NCBI RefSeq assembly: GCF_014773485.1
Contig: NZ_JACXBP010000005.1
Location: 310,001 to 374,000, forward strand
Reading direction: 5' to 3'
DNA: 64,000 bases
DNA from: Erwinia aphidicola
Lineage (GTDB): Bacteria; Pseudomonadota; Gammaproteobacteria; Enterobacterales; Enterobacteriaceae
A program made the translations under genes and the position numbers. How positions within the stretch are numbered: the stretch's first letter is position 1; every line of letters begins with the position of its first letter. Positions 1 through 8,982 of the stretch are shown here, one piece after another. Under the pieces are notes generated by a model. It had not been told where the DNA came from. It did not search any database and saw nothing but the letters and a program-made list of their open reading frames with translations.

Positions 1-502
1 TGATGTCGGCGATCGTGTATTCGCCCTCACCGGCAGATTCCCAGAACACGCCTTCATCGGCGGCAGCGCCGGCTGCGCGGGTGCGGACTGACACTTTATC
101 GGCCACGATAAACGCCGAGTAGAAACCAACACCAAACTGGCCGATCAGCTGGCTGTCTTTCGCCTGGTCTGAACCCAGTGATTCAAGGAAGGATTTGGTG
201 CCTGACTTGGCAATGGTACCGAGGTTTTCAATCACTTCGTCACGACGCATCCCGATACCGTTGTCGCTCAACGTCAGGGTGCGTTTTTCCTTGTCGACCG
301 AAACCCGTACGCGCAGCTCGCCGTCACCCTGGTAAAGGTCCGGGGTGGATAACGCACGGAAGCGCAGCTTGTCGGCGGCGTCAGAGGCGTTTGAGATCAG
401 CTCACGCAGGAAGATTTCTTTATTTGAATAGAGGGAGTGGATCATCAGGTGCAGAAGTTGTTTTACCTCTGACTGGAAGCCACGGGTCTCTTGTCCTTTC
501 AT
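1..502 (-). CDS. htpG: HtpG (Hsp90 chaperone), N-terminal part, cut by window edge
   Basis: Bacterial Hsp90, a cytosolic ATP-dependent chaperone. Only the first 167 residues are inside the window. The translation begins [17 protein letters not shown] and contains the GHKL ATP-binding pieces: the [14 protein letters not shown] helix, the SDNGIGM loop and the [12 protein letters not shown] segment. An ATG two codons upstream (at 508) is also possible; 502 was chosen because it matches the E. coli start. It lies downstream of recR on the same strand and has its own predicted sigma-32 promoter in the gap. Identification is certain; the rest of the gene is not visible. Confidence 0.97.
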   Translation of the reverse strand, partial: MKGQETRGFQSEVKQLLHLMIHSLYSNKEIFLRELISNASDAADKLRFRALSTPDLYQGDGELRVRVSVDKEKRTLTLSDNGIGMRRDEVIENLGTIAKSGTKSFLESLGSDQAKDSQLIGQFGVGFYSAFIVADKVSVRTRAAGAAADEGVFWESAGEGEYTIADI

Positions 503-550
503 GGTCATTGCTACCTCAACTAAGAACAGGTTGATGAACGTTGAGGATAT

Positions 551-578
551 AAGTGGGGGGATATTTGGGGATTTCAAG
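551..578 (-). promoter_or_regulatory. Predicted sigma-32 (heat shock) promoter of htpG
   Basis: On the minus strand a CTTGAA -35 element (578-573) is followed after 14 nt by a CCCCACTT -10 element (558-551). This matches the sigma-32 consensus CTTGAA-N13-17-CCCCATnT. It sits about 50 nt before the htpG start, as expected for a heat-shock gene. Confidence 0.75.
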
Positions 579-601
579 ACGGCACGATCAACTCGTGCCG
601 T
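579..601 (-). terminator. Hairpin after recR
   Basis: A 9-bp inverted repeat (arms ACGGCACGA and TCGTGCCGT, 5-nt loop) lies 8 nt after the recR stop and directly before the htpG sigma-32 promoter. There is no proper U-tract, so it may be a weak terminator or an mRNA 3' stabiliser. Confidence 0.4.
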
Positions 602-608
602 TGATTGT

Positions 609-1214
609 TCAGAATTTAATCTTGAGGCGCCCGGCCAGAGAGTGCGACAGCGTGGTGCCGTCGACCATTTCCAGCTCGCCGCCCACCGGCACGCCGTGCG
701 CGATGCGGCTGGCGTCCACACCATACTGTTCACACAGGCTGGCAATGTAGTTGGCGGTAGCTTCGCCTTCAACCGTCGGGTTGGTGGCGAGGATCACTTC
801 CTGAATTGACTCTTTTTCCAGCCGCTGCTCAAGGCGATCGAGGCCGATATCATTCGGTCCGATGCCATCCAGCGGCGACAGATGGCCCATCAGCACAAAG
901 TAGCGCCCGGCAAACTGCCCGGTCTGCTCAATGGCGTGAATATCTGCCGGGCTCTCCACCACGCAGATCAGGCCGTTCTGCTGACGCCGGGGATTGGCGC
1001 AGATGGTGCAGGTTTCCTGCTCGGTGAATGTCCGGCAGTCGGCACAGTGACCAATCTCCGACATCGCCCGCGTCAGGGCCTGCGCCAGTCGCATACCGCC
1101 ACTGCGGTCGCGCTGTAACAGCTGGAAAGCCATGCGCTGTGCCGACTTCGGCCCGACGCCCGGCAGGCAACGCAGCGACTCCATCAGTGCTTCAAGGAGC
1201 GGGCTGGTTTGCAT
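609..1214 (-). CDS. recR: Recombination mediator RecR
   Basis: 201 residues, the standard RecR length. RecR works with RecO and RecF to load RecA on SSB-coated single-stranded DNA at gaps. The N-terminal helix-hairpin-helix ([17 protein letters not shown]) is followed by a four-cysteine zinc finger (CADC...CTIC, about residues 57-72) and a Toprim domain ([14 protein letters not shown]...). The start codon overlaps the stop of ybaB by one base (TGATG), so the two are translationally coupled. It is the last gene of the dnaX-ybaB-recR operon, as in E. coli. Confidence 0.97.
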   Translation of the reverse strand: MQTSPLLEALMESLRCLPGVGPKSAQRMAFQLLQRDRSGGMRLAQALTRAMSEIGHCADCRTFTEQETCTICANPRRQQNGLICVVESPADIHAIEQTGQFAGRYFVLMGHLSPLDGIGPNDIGLDRLEQRLEKESIQEVILATNPTVEGEATANYIASLCEQYGVDASRIAHGVPVGGELEMVDGTTLSHSLAGRLKIKF

Positions 1215-1543
1215 CAGAATGGCATCTTGAAGCCAGGTGGCAGAGACATTCCGCTGGAAACGGCCGCCATTTTCTCTTTCTGGGTTTCAGCAACGCGACG
1301 TGCGGCATCATTGAATGCCGCAGCAATCAGGTCTTCCAGCATGTCTTTGTCATCTTCCAGCAGGCTTGGATCCACTTCCACGCGGCGGCAGTTGTGCGCA
1401 CCGTTGATGGTGACCTTGACCATGCCAGCGCCAGATTCACCGGTCACTTCCATCGCAGCGATCTCTTCCTGCACCTGCGCCATTTTGTCCTGCATTTGCT
1501 GGGCCTGCTTCATCAGGTTGCCCAATCCGGCTTTACCAAACAT
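1214..1543 (-). CDS. ybaB: YbaB/EbfC nucleoid-associated protein
   Basis: A 109-residue member of the YbaB/EbfC family. These are small dimeric DNA-binding proteins, encoded next to dnaX and recR in most bacteria. The sequence begins [21 protein letters not shown], the typical amphipathic N-terminal helix, and has the conserved segment [16 protein letters not shown]. It sits 51 nt after dnaX and overlaps recR by one base. Its precise role is not settled; nucleoid association and a part in recombination or replication are the usual proposals. Confidence 0.95.
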   Translation of the reverse strand: MFGKAGLGNLMKQAQQMQDKMAQVQEEIAAMEVTGESGAGMVKVTINGAHNCRRVEVDPSLLEDDKDMLEDLIAAAFNDAARRVAETQKEKMAAVSSGMSLPPGFKMPF

Positions 1544-1594
1544 AAGTTCTCTCTCTTCAGCTCAGGCCACATCATCACGTGATAATGCGGCGGG

Positions 1595-3532
1595 TTAAAC
1601 AGGTCGGATACTCTCTTCGTCTACGTCAGCGTCGAAAAATCGCTGCAGCGTCTGGATATGAGTATCCGTGATAATCGACTGACGCGCCTGCGCCAGTTTC
1701 TCTTCGTAAATTTTTTGCCGCCACTCCAGCGGGGTCAGCACCGCCGGATTATCATCTTCCACCACGGTTAATTCAATGGGGTGTGCGGAAGCAGCATTCA
1801 AGGCATCACTCAGCGCTTTCTGCGCCGAGGGCGAATTCAGATGGCGCTGGCTGGAGCGCAGATGCAGGCAGATGCCGTTTTCGGTCGGCTCTTTCCAGGC
1901 GTTGAGCGCCAGCTGCTGCACCAGTTTTGGCATCGTAAGCGCAGCGATCTCGGCAGCCCAGGCATCACGCTGTAATGACTCAGCAACCAGCTTCGCCACC
2001 AGTTCCGGATGTTTTTCCAGCTCAAGTGCGGTGCGCAGCGCTTTTGGCGTGGCGACCTTTTCCGTTTTTACTTCTGTCGGATTGAGCGCTTTCCAGCGGT
2101 AGGCCTCTTCCTTTACCGGCGCGGCGGGTTGCGCTGCGGCCTGCTGCAGGCGCTGCTGCCCGCGTTCGGTAACGGCGGCCAGGCGCTCCAGTGCCGAGCT
2201 TGCCGGCCGCGCACCCTGCGCCGCCGGCTCACTCTTTTTTGGCTTACTCGCCCCCTGATGGCGCAGCAGCTGCGTGCGCGCCTGAAGGAGCTGGCTGGTG
2301 GTATCCGGTAATCCCTGCGGTGGCGGGGACTCCACGGTATGCGCTGCAGGCGGGCTGGACGGCGGCGCGGCATCCGGTGCAGGCATCACCGCAGCAGTCG
2401 CCTGTGGCGTCATGGTCGGGCGTGCAACCGGTTCAGCAATCACCGCTTTCGGATGAAAAGCCAGCGCGCGCAGCAGCGTCATCTCGACGCCCATGCGGCG
2501 ATCCGGCGCCAGCGGCAGCTCTTTGCGCCCCATCAGCAGCGTTTGATAATAGAGCTGCACATCTGCCGGTGGCAGCACCCGCGCCAGTTCACGCAGCCGC
2601 TGTTCAATCGCGGCCATGTCATCACCGAGCGCTGAAGGCAGCAGTTGGATCATCGCCACGCGGTGCAGCAAGGTAAGCATCTCCACCAGCAGCGCTTCCC
2701 ACTCCACGCCACGCGATGCGGCCTGAGTCAGCAGCGCCATCACCTGTTCACCGTCGGCATTAACCAGCGCTTCAATCAGCGCCAGCGGCTGTTCGTCGTC
2801 AAGGGTGCCGAGCATGTCATTCACCGTGGCGGTGGTCACCTGCCCCTGCCCCATGGCGATGGCTTGATCGGTCAGGCTCAGCGCGTCGCGCATACTGCCG
2901 TCTGCGGCACGCGCCAGCAGCTGCAGTGCACGCGTTTCCGCAGCAATCTGTTCGGCCTTCAGCACGTGCTCAAGCTGGCCGCGAATCTGTTCCTGATCGA
3001 GCGCCTTGAGGTGGAACTGCAGGCAGCGCGACAGAATGGTCACCGGCAGCTTTTGCGGGTCGGTGGTGGCTAGCAGAAATTTGACGTGCTCCGGCGGCTC
3101 TTCCAGGGTTTTCAACAGCGCGTTAAAGCTGTGGCGCGAGAGCATGTGAACTTCATCGATCAGATAGACTTTAAAACGACCACGCGCCGGAGCGTACTGG
3201 ACGTTATCCAGCAGATCGCGCGTGTCTTCCACTTTAGTACGGGAAGCGGCATCGATTTCAATCAGATCGACAAAGCGCCCCTGTTCGATTTCACGGCAGT
3301 TGTCACACTGCCCGCACGGGGTAGCGGTTATGCCGGTTTCACAGTTCAGCCCCTTTGCCAGCAGGCGGGCAATGGTGGTCTTACCAACGCCACGGGTGCC
3401 GGAGAAAAGATAGGCGTGATGGATGCGGCCAAGGGACAAACCGTTAGCCAGCGCGGTCAGAACATGTTGCTGACCGACAACATCAGTAAACGCTTGCGGA
3501 CGCCACTTGCGGGCCAGTACCTGATAGCTCAT
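1595..3532 (-). CDS. dnaX: DNA polymerase III tau/gamma subunit
   Basis: The 645-residue tau form of the clamp-loader ATPase. It loads the beta clamp and, through the tau C-terminus, links polymerase cores to DnaB. Visible parts are the Walker A motif GTRGVGKTT (about residues 45-53), a zinc module of four Cys (about 64-79), Walker B IDEVHML, the sensor region, and domains IV/V ending DVDEESIRPV as in E. coli. A shorter gamma form is predicted by -1 frameshifting after codon 433 (separate entry). In E. coli the upstream neighbour is apt; here 4.7 kb of surface-protein genes separate them, so dnaX probably depends on a promoter inside 3533-4029. Confidence 0.98.
   Translation of the reverse strand: MSYQVLARKWRPQAFTDVVGQQHVLTALANGLSLGRIHHAYLFSGTRGVGKTTIARLLAKGLNCETGITATPCGQCDNCREIEQGRFVDLIEIDAASRTKVEDTRDLLDNVQYAPARGRFKVYLIDEVHMLSRHSFNALLKTLEEPPEHVKFLLATTDPQKLPVTILSRCLQFHLKALDQEQIRGQLEHVLKAEQIAAETRALQLLARAADGSMRDALSLTDQAIAMGQGQVTTATVNDMLGTLDDEQPLALIEALVNADGEQVMALLTQAASRGVEWEALLVEMLTLLHRVAMIQLLPSALGDDMAAIEQRLRELARVLPPADVQLYYQTLLMGRKELPLAPDRRMGVEMTLLRALAFHPKAVIAEPVARPTMTPQATAAVMPAPDAAPPSSPPAAHTVESPPPQGLPDTTSQLLQARTQLLRHQGASKPKKSEPAAQGARPASSALERLAAVTERGQQRLQQAAAQPAAPVKEEAYRWKALNPTEVKTEKVATPKALRTALELEKHPELVAKLVAESLQRDAWAAEIAALTMPKLVQQLALNAWKEPTENGICLHLRSSQRHLNSPSAQKALSDALNAASAHPIELTVVEDDNPAVLTPLEWRQKIYEEKLAQARQSIITDTHIQTLQRFFDADVDEESIRPV
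2202..2256 (-). other. dnaX: Programmed -1 ribosomal frameshift signal in dnaX
   Basis: All three elements known from E. coli dnaX are present on the minus strand. They are an internal Shine-Dalgarno-like AGGGGG (2256-2251), a slippery heptamer A AAA AAG (2240-2234) 10 nt later, and a stem-loop (2228-2202) with arms GCCGGC-G-GCGCA and TGCGC-G-GCCGGC around a GGG loop. After the slip the next codons are GAG and TGA (stop at 2231-2229), giving a predicted gamma of 434 residues. In E. coli gamma also ends one Glu after the slip. Confidence 0.92.
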
Positions 3533-4029
3533 TAAGACTTCATCATTGTTTTTTAGTCGAGGGTAAACCTAAACAGTGAGAAACCGTAGTTTAGCCTGTT
3601 AATGGATATCGGCAAAAACGGCCGGTTAGCGGCAGTTCAGCGGATTAAGGAGAGGTACTATAACAGATGGCCTGGCTGTCGCCATGCTGTTGGCCGCTTT
3701 ATTTTGTCTTCAGGCACCCTATGATTTTTATTCGACCTGACAACCAAAAACCAGCACATTACTATGGATAAATTACGAAAATCAGCATTAAACACCATGA
3801 TTAACACGATCTGTTCATTTGCGGCAAAACGATTATGTCAGATTGAGCGCGCGATTCACTTCCAGGGCACATGAGGTGCCTTTCCCCGGCATACAAGGAA
3901 CGACAGTGCCTAATAATCCGATTATCCCCTGATAAAACCAATCTGCATCTCAATGTACCGAAGAGCGATGCCGCCTGTTTTTCATCCAGTTGCTGCATCA
4001 CAAGGATTTCACCGATAAAGGATTAATTT
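3533..4029. other. Intergenic region between dnaX and the autotransporter gene
   Basis: 497 nt between two divergent genes. It must hold the promoters for dnaX (minus) and the autotransporter (plus), but no promoter with both elements well matched was found. Short ORFs here (for example 3801-4001, minus) lack a ribosome binding site and resemble nothing known. The only clear element is the AAGGA ribosome binding site at about 4017-4021. Confidence 0.4.
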
Positions 4030-7000
4030 ATGAAACAGACAACGATTGGACAACTCAGCAATATCCCGTTTAGAAAGTCTCGTCTGGTCAATTCTCTTCC
4101 TGCGCTTGTACTGCTCTCACTGCCTGTTTTCAGCACTTATGTCTCAGCAGCGGGTAATCTCCCCGCCGCGAACGAACCCCCTGCCTCAAGCCAGACCATC
4201 ACCCTTGGCAGCAAAGGCGGAAGTGGTGAAGATGGAGAGAATGCGGGCCTCAGCGCCAGCGCAGGAAATGGGGGGAGCGGGAATAAGGGCGCTAATGGAA
4301 GCCGGGGTAACAACGGCGGCTCGGGCGGCATCGGGTTTAACGGCGATAACGGTAGCAACGGGGTTGCAGGTGCTGCTGCCGCTGCGGCTTTGAATGGCAG
4401 CAGTGGCAGTAGCGGCCGCTTGGGCGCTAAGGGTGCCGCCGGGCAGCCCGGCGCCTCGGAAACGCTCTCCATAGACAAGGATCATGGCTCCTTTAGCACT
4501 ATTGCGCTCGGAGCTAACGGCGGGAATGGCGGTGCAGCAGGCGTCTCTTCCGCTGGCGCAGCGGGTGGAACAGGCGGTGATGGCGGAGCCGGTGGCGATG
4601 CGGGCAATGGCGGCTCGGGTGGCGATGCCGGTAGCGGTTCATCCGGCGGCAATGGCGGTAATGGTGGCAACGGCGGCAACGGAGGCAGCGGTGCGTCAGG
4701 CGGCCACGGAGCTAACGGCGCTGCAGGTTCTCGCGGGGGTGACGGGGGTGACGGCGCTACAGGAGGGAATGGAAAACTCAGCCTCAACGGAGGTGATTTT
4801 AGCGCTGATAATATCATCCTCGGCGGTAGTGGCGGCCAGGCTGGTGCCGCCACTGAGGGGACTGCCGGTGGCCAGGGTGCTGATGGTGGTCTGCAAGGAG
4901 CAAGGGGGCAGAGCGGCTCAAGCGGTGCCAGCGGGGTGGATGGTACTAAAGGTTCTGGCGGCGAAGGCGGCTGGGGAGGCAGCGGCGGTAGCGGCGGCCC
5001 AGGTGGCAACGGCGGTCATGGCGGCGCGGGAGCAGCAGGCGCCAACGGTGGCAACGGCGCACAGGGAGGTCATGCTTTATTGAGCCTCAACCACTCGCGC
5101 CTGACAGTCAATAACCACTTGCAGGCCGGTGGGGCTGGCGGTGAGGGTTCCCGTGGCGGCAACGGTGCGCAACAGGGCAACAATGGAGTGACCTATTCCG
5201 GCAAGGGTGGCGAGGGCGCAAATGGTGGCATGGGCGGAGCCGGTGCTGCTGGAGGGAATGGCGGCAATGCTCTTATCCATGTCACTGACAGTACCCTAAG
5301 CCTTCACTCAATCACGCTAGGGGGTGATGGCGCCAGCGGCAGCCAGGGCGGCGATGCTGCGCTGAATGCGCCTGGCGGACTGGGTGGTGCCGGCGGTCAC
5401 GGCGGTCACGCTAGCCTGAGATTTGAGAACAGCAAGATCCTGAACGGCGGAATTATGCAGCTGGGCGGCAACGGCGGTAAAACGGGTAGCGACGGCAGTG
5501 ACGCCGGCGCGACTGCCGCAGGACGCGGCGGCCAGGGCGGTAACGCTGGCAACGGCTATGCGCAGTTCAATGGCGGCAGTGGACAGATCGCCACGGATAT
5601 CCAGCTTGGTGGTAAAAATGGCGGCGCAGGTCAGGCTGGCAGTGGACAGCTTACGATTACTGCGGGGAGCTTCAGCGCAAACAGTCTATCCATAGGCCAG
5701 GCAGACACTCAAAACAGCTGTGACAATCAGTATCTGCAAACCGGGGGGATCTTTACCACCGAACGTAGCGCGCTTCACGCCGGGGCGCTGCGCATTGACG
5801 GCGGGCTGTATGCCAGCAGCTTGCTCGATGCTTCACGGGGTCTGATTGAGGTAACAAAGCAGGCAGCGGCGATCATTGGTACGCGCCAGCTGAATGCGGA
5901 ACGCTGGCAGCAGGGGGCTGAATGGATGGCTCAGCAGCAGGCTGCGCCATTTGACGGCACCCTGGTGATTGCTGCTGGTCAGAGTGCCAACCTCTCCAGC
6001 GCGGATGTTGGCTGGAGTGTAGGCAGCAATGATCATCAGCAGCATTTTGCTGGCTCATCGCTGACGGTCATTTCTGCCAAACCGTATGTTGGCCAGCGTT
6101 CAGCCCCCCTTCTGACCGGCGAGGGGCGCATAGACACCAACGCCAAAATGATGGTGATCGCAGATGATAATCTGAAAACCACTGAAGCTTTCACCGCCAG
6201 CCTGGGCGGTAGCGCCCGGGATGGATTCTGGCAACAGCAGAACATTGTCAGTACCAGCCGACTGTTAAATATGATCGCCAGCAGCAGTGGCAATGCCCAT
6301 CGCCTCAGCGCGGAGCAAGCGGCACTCCCGCTACTGCCGCAGTACACTGCCGATCTGCTGGCGGATATGGCGAAACAGCAGGGGGTCAATACCCACTCTG
6401 CCGATGCCAGCCAGCGTTTTGTTTCGCAGGTAATGGATATCCGCTTCATTCGTGACAGGGTGGTGGCCAGCCGGGTGGTGCAGTCTGCCCTGCATATGGC
6501 TTCGGTGATTGGCGTTCAGCACACGACCTTTATGGCGCTGTCAGCCGCGGAACAGGCGGTTGCCCGCCATCTCGCCTCTGACCTGCATGACAGCAGCAGC
6601 GGGGGTAATCTGTGGGCCACGCTATTGTCAGATAACAGCAGTTCCCATGGATTCTCTTCGGGAGAGTGGCAGGCGCGTGCCGCCACTCACCTCGGTGGAG
6701 TGGCGCTGGGCAGTGATTACCGGACAGATGGCGGCGATTATGGAAGTTTAACCAGCGGTATAGCGCTGAATGCTGGCGGGGGGAAAAGTTCCAGCCGGGG
6801 GAATGTCAGCCCAACGCGGAATGACTTCAATTTCTGGGGGACCACGCTTTACAGCAGCTGGCAGCTGGATGCGGCGAGTGTGATGGCAGATGTTAGCTAC
6901 ACGGGCAGCCATAACCGGCTGAAACAGCAAACTCCTGCGGGCGTTGATGGCTCGGCGCTGCGTGCGGGTGTGAACAGTTGGGCCGTTAGCAGTGGTATCA

Positions 7001-7458
7001 AGGTAAATTACCTTTGGCAGAGTGGCCTGGCGGATGTAGAACCACACGCTGGAGTGCGCTACACCCTGCTTAAGAGTGAAGGTTTTAAAACGCATAATGA
7101 GCTGGGTAACCTGTTCGATACCGCTAGCGGTTCACAAAGTATCTGGTCATTCCCGCTGGGCGTTTCGCTGTCTAAAGCGTTCACCACCTCAGCTGGCTAT
7201 CAGATTAAACCCACTATTGACCTGACGTGGACTGGGAATAGTGGCGATGTAACAGCAAAGAGCCGTAGCTGGATGCCTGGTGAGGAAGGCAGTTCTTCAA
7301 CGACACACTCAACTATCACTGACCACTCAGTGTTTAGCGGTAACGTAGGTATTGAGCTGTCGCACCAGCAGCTGGGGTATAGCCTCAACTATCAGTTGAA
7401 CGAGTCATCCCATACCTCCGACAACATTATTCAGGCGGGAGTTAAGTTCTCATTCTGA
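4030..7458 (+). CDS. Glycine-rich autotransporter with C-terminal beta-barrel
   Basis: A 1142-residue predicted type V secreted surface protein. A signal peptide (about residues 1-40, ending near YVSA/A) precedes a passenger that is extremely rich in Gly, Ala, Ser and Asn (about 55-560). Runs of GGxGG triplets alternate with a recurring hydrophobic unit of the form LxLxxGxFxxxxIxLGG, seen near 145, 249, 350, 415, 462, 510 and 540. A mixed region (560-850) leads to an autotransporter barrel from about 858 (NLWATLL...) to the C-terminus, which ends GVKFSF with the terminal aromatic expected for outer membrane insertion. The ribosome binding site AAGGA lies 8 nt before the ATG. Adhesion is plausible but unproven. 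It is not present between apt and dnaX in E. coli and looks like an acquired gene. Confidence 0.85.
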   Translation: MKQTTIGQLSNIPFRKSRLVNSLPALVLLSLPVFSTYVSAAGNLPAANEPPASSQTITLGSKGGSGEDGENAGLSASAGNGGSGNKGANGSRGNNGGSGGIGFNGDNGSNGVAGAAAAAALNGSSGSSGRLGAKGAAGQPGASETLSIDKDHGSFSTIALGANGGNGGAAGVSSAGAAGGTGGDGGAGGDAGNGGSGGDAGSGSSGGNGGNGGNGGNGGSGASGGHGANGAAGSRGGDGGDGATGGNGKLSLNGGDFSADNIILGGSGGQAGAATEGTAGGQGADGGLQGARGQSGSSGASGVDGTKGSGGEGGWGGSGGSGGPGGNGGHGGAGAAGANGGNGAQGGHALLSLNHSRLTVNNHLQAGGAGGEGSRGGNGAQQGNNGVTYSGKGGEGANGGMGGAGAAGGNGGNALIHVTDSTLSLHSITLGGDGASGSQGGDAALNAPGGLGGAGGHGGHASLRFENSKILNGGIMQLGGNGGKTGSDGSDAGATAAGRGGQGGNAGNGYAQFNGGSGQIATDIQLGGKNGGAGQAGSGQLTITAGSFSANSLSIGQADTQNSCDNQYLQTGGIFTTERSALHAGALRIDGGLYASSLLDASRGLIEVTKQAAAIIGTRQLNAERWQQGAEWMAQQQAAPFDGTLVIAAGQSANLSSADVGWSVGSNDHQQHFAGSSLTVISAKPYVGQRSAPLLTGEGRIDTNAKMMVIADDNLKTTEAFTASLGGSARDGFWQQQNIVSTSRLLNMIASSSGNAHRLSAEQAALPLLPQYTADLLADMAKQQGVNTHSADASQRFVSQVMDIRFIRDRVVASRVVQSALHMASVIGVQHTTFMALSAAEQAVARHLASDLHDSSSGGNLWATLLSDNSSSHGFSSGEWQARAATHLGGVALGSDYRTDGGDYGSLTSGIALNAGGGKSSSRGNVSPTRNDFNFWGTTLYSSWQLDAASVMADVSYTGSHNRLKQQTPAGVDGSALRAGVNSWAVSSGIKVNYLWQSGLADVEPHAGVRYTLLKSEGFKTHNELGNLFDTASGSQSIWSFPLGVSLSKAFTTSAGYQIKPTIDLTWTGNSGDVTAKSRSWMPGEEGSSSTTHSTITDHSVFSGNVGIELSHQQLGYSLNYQLNESSHTSDNIIQAGVKFSF

Positions 7459-7466
7459 TAACACAG

Positions 7467-7487
7467 GGGCAGCATTCGCTGCCCTTT
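7467..7487 (+). terminator. Probable terminator of the autotransporter gene
   Basis: Arms GGGCAGC and GCTGCCC with an ATTC loop are followed by only three T. It lies 9 nt after the stop codon, in the gap between two convergent genes. Confidence 0.6.
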
Positions 7488-7506
7488 CCACGTTCTGTTG
7501 AACAAA

Positions 7507-8109
7507 TCAGAAACGATACCCCACGCCAACGTTGAAGCCGTGACTGGACGTATTCTGCAGGTGACCGCCCTGATAACCGACGTCCAGCGCCAGGTTATCA
7601 ATCAGGTTGAACTGCATTCCCGCCCCCCAGGCAAAACGCGAACGGGCCCTTTTTTTGCGCCCGGAATGTTCACCAGCAGCATCTCGAAGGTGAGTGATGT
7701 TGGTGCTGCTTTCCCAACCCGGGCCAGCCAGCGCGTAGAGACTGGCCCAATGGCTGATGCGATAAGCCGGCCCCACCATCAGCGAATAGTAGCGCACGCG
7801 ATGGTATTTATTCTCTGAGGCGCCATCAAACTGTGCAAACTGGCTGCCGCGCCCGTTCATCCAGGTGAGAGACACCATCGCGCTGAGCGGCAGCTGAGGG
7901 ATTTCGTAGCGATATTTAAGGTTAAGACCTTTGATATTGTTGAAATGCTGAATGTGGCTCTGGGCGTATCCCAGCGTGAAGGTGTGCAGCCCGCTGATAT
8001 CTTTTGTCCGGTACTGATAATCAACAGGGGCCTTAGTCTGAGCGGCGTTTGCGGCTGTGGCACCCGCCAGTACGGCGAGGAGAGTAGTAACGGTAGCGAT
8101 TTTGTTCAT
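7507..8109 (-). CDS. Ail/OmpX-family outer membrane protein
   Basis: 200 residues with a clear signal peptide (about 1-22, cleaved near ANA/AQ). The rest fits an eight-stranded barrel of the Ail/Lom/OmpX family: alternating strands such as HTFTLGYAQS, GLNLKYRYE, YYSLMVGPAYRI, YALAGPGWE, FAWGAGMQFN and LALDVGYQ, and a C-terminal GVGYRF ending in Phe. Family members act in adhesion, serum resistance or stress adaptation in the outer membrane. The loop around residues 140-158 is basic (GRKKRARS). It is convergent with the autotransporter gene, and both are absent from this position in E. coli. Family assignment is fairly sure; function is not known. Confidence 0.8.
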   Translation of the reverse strand: MNKIATVTTLLAVLAGATAANAAQTKAPVDYQYRTKDISGLHTFTLGYAQSHIQHFNNIKGLNLKYRYEIPQLPLSAMVSLTWMNGRGSQFAQFDGASENKYHRVRYYSLMVGPAYRISHWASLYALAGPGWESSTNITHLRDAAGEHSGRKKRARSRFAWGAGMQFNLIDNLALDVGYQGGHLQNTSSHGFNVGVGYRF

Positions 8110-8248
8110 CCCGAACTTCCTTTATCACGGTGACGGCTGCATTTTGCCGCACAAGTGTAAGCATCAGGGGGGATGAATCGCTGCTTTTTGTGCCGAACAG
8201 CGGCTGAAGGCATTTGGTGTACAGGGAGAGAAGCAGATGAGGAGAGAT

Positions 8249-8269
8249 CGGGGCGGACCAGCCGCCCCG
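8249..8269 (-). terminator. Hairpin after apt
   Basis: A GC-rich inverted repeat (arms CGGGGCGG and CCGCCCCG, loop of five) lies 8 nt after the apt stop. No strong U-tract follows on either strand, so its terminator role is tentative. Confidence 0.45.
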
Positions 8270-8276
8270 CAAAATC

Positions 8277-8828
8277 TTAGTGACCGGGGAAGTTCACCAG
8301 ACTGTAGCTTTCAATGCCCTGCGCCTTCAGGCGTGATTCGCCGGTGAGGTCAAACAGATTAATGATGAAAGCGGCATCTTTCACGGTGCCGCCCGCGCGG
8401 CGGATCAGCTTCACGGTGGCCTCAATCGTGCCACCGGTCGCCAGCAGATCGTCAACCACCAGCACCACGTCACCCGGCTGGATAGCATCACAATGCAGCT
8501 CTAACTGGTCGGTGCCGTACTCCAGCTCGTAGCTTTCGGCAAAAGTTTTACGCGGCAGCTTGCCGGGTTTACGCACCGGTACGAAGCCCACGCCCAGCCC
8601 AAGCGCAACCGGTGCGCCGAACAGGAAACCGCGCGCCTCAGTGCCCACCACCTTGGTGATGCCAGCGTGACGATAGCGTTCAACTAACAGCTCAATGCTC
8701 AACGCATACGCTTTCGGATCTTCCAGCAGGCTGGTGACGTCACGAAAGAGAATGCCCGGTTTTGGGTAGTCCGGGATGCTTTTGATACTGTTTTTAAGGA
8801 ATTCAAGCTGCTGCGCAGTCGCGGTCAT
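8277..8828 (-). CDS. apt: Adenine phosphoribosyltransferase
   Basis: 183 residues, as in E. coli. It converts adenine and PRPP to AMP in purine salvage, in the cytosol. The PRPP-binding motif [14 protein letters not shown] is near residues 121-134, and the N-terminal segment [15 protein letters not shown] is typical of Apt. In E. coli apt lies directly upstream of dnaX; here that link is broken by 4.7 kb of inserted genes, and apt appears to have its own 3' hairpin. Confidence 0.97.
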   Translation of the reverse strand: MTATAQQLEFLKNSIKSIPDYPKPGILFRDVTSLLEDPKAYALSIELLVERYRHAGITKVVGTEARGFLFGAPVALGLGVGFVPVRKPGKLPRKTFAESYELEYGTDQLELHCDAIQPGDVVLVVDDLLATGGTIEATVKLIRRAGGTVKDAAFIINLFDLTGESRLKAQGIESYSLVNFPGH

Positions 8829-8982
8829 AGTGTTGTGCCTGGTAAATACAAATCTGACTCACGCGGCTTGCTTCACGCACGACGATAAAGCCGGGTGAAA
8901 TTCAAACACTGGGGGAAAGCCGCGCACGAAAACGACCAAATCTAGGCAAAACGCCGGACAATTGCAACCGTGTTTAGCGAAA

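Noticed and set aside
3801-4001. 66-codon minus-strand ORF upstream of the autotransporter
   Set aside because: No ribosome binding site and no recognisable similarity; it lies in the divergent promoter gap.
4482-5009. Long proline-rich ORF on the minus strand opposite the autotransporter
   Set aside because: It is the reverse reading of GGC/GGT-rich codons; no ribosome binding site, and composition follows the glycine repeat.
4200-5600. Glycine-coding repeats as a possible CRISPR or DNA tandem array
   Set aside because: The repetition is at protein level (GGx triplets) with variable codons and no constant repeat and spacer lengths.
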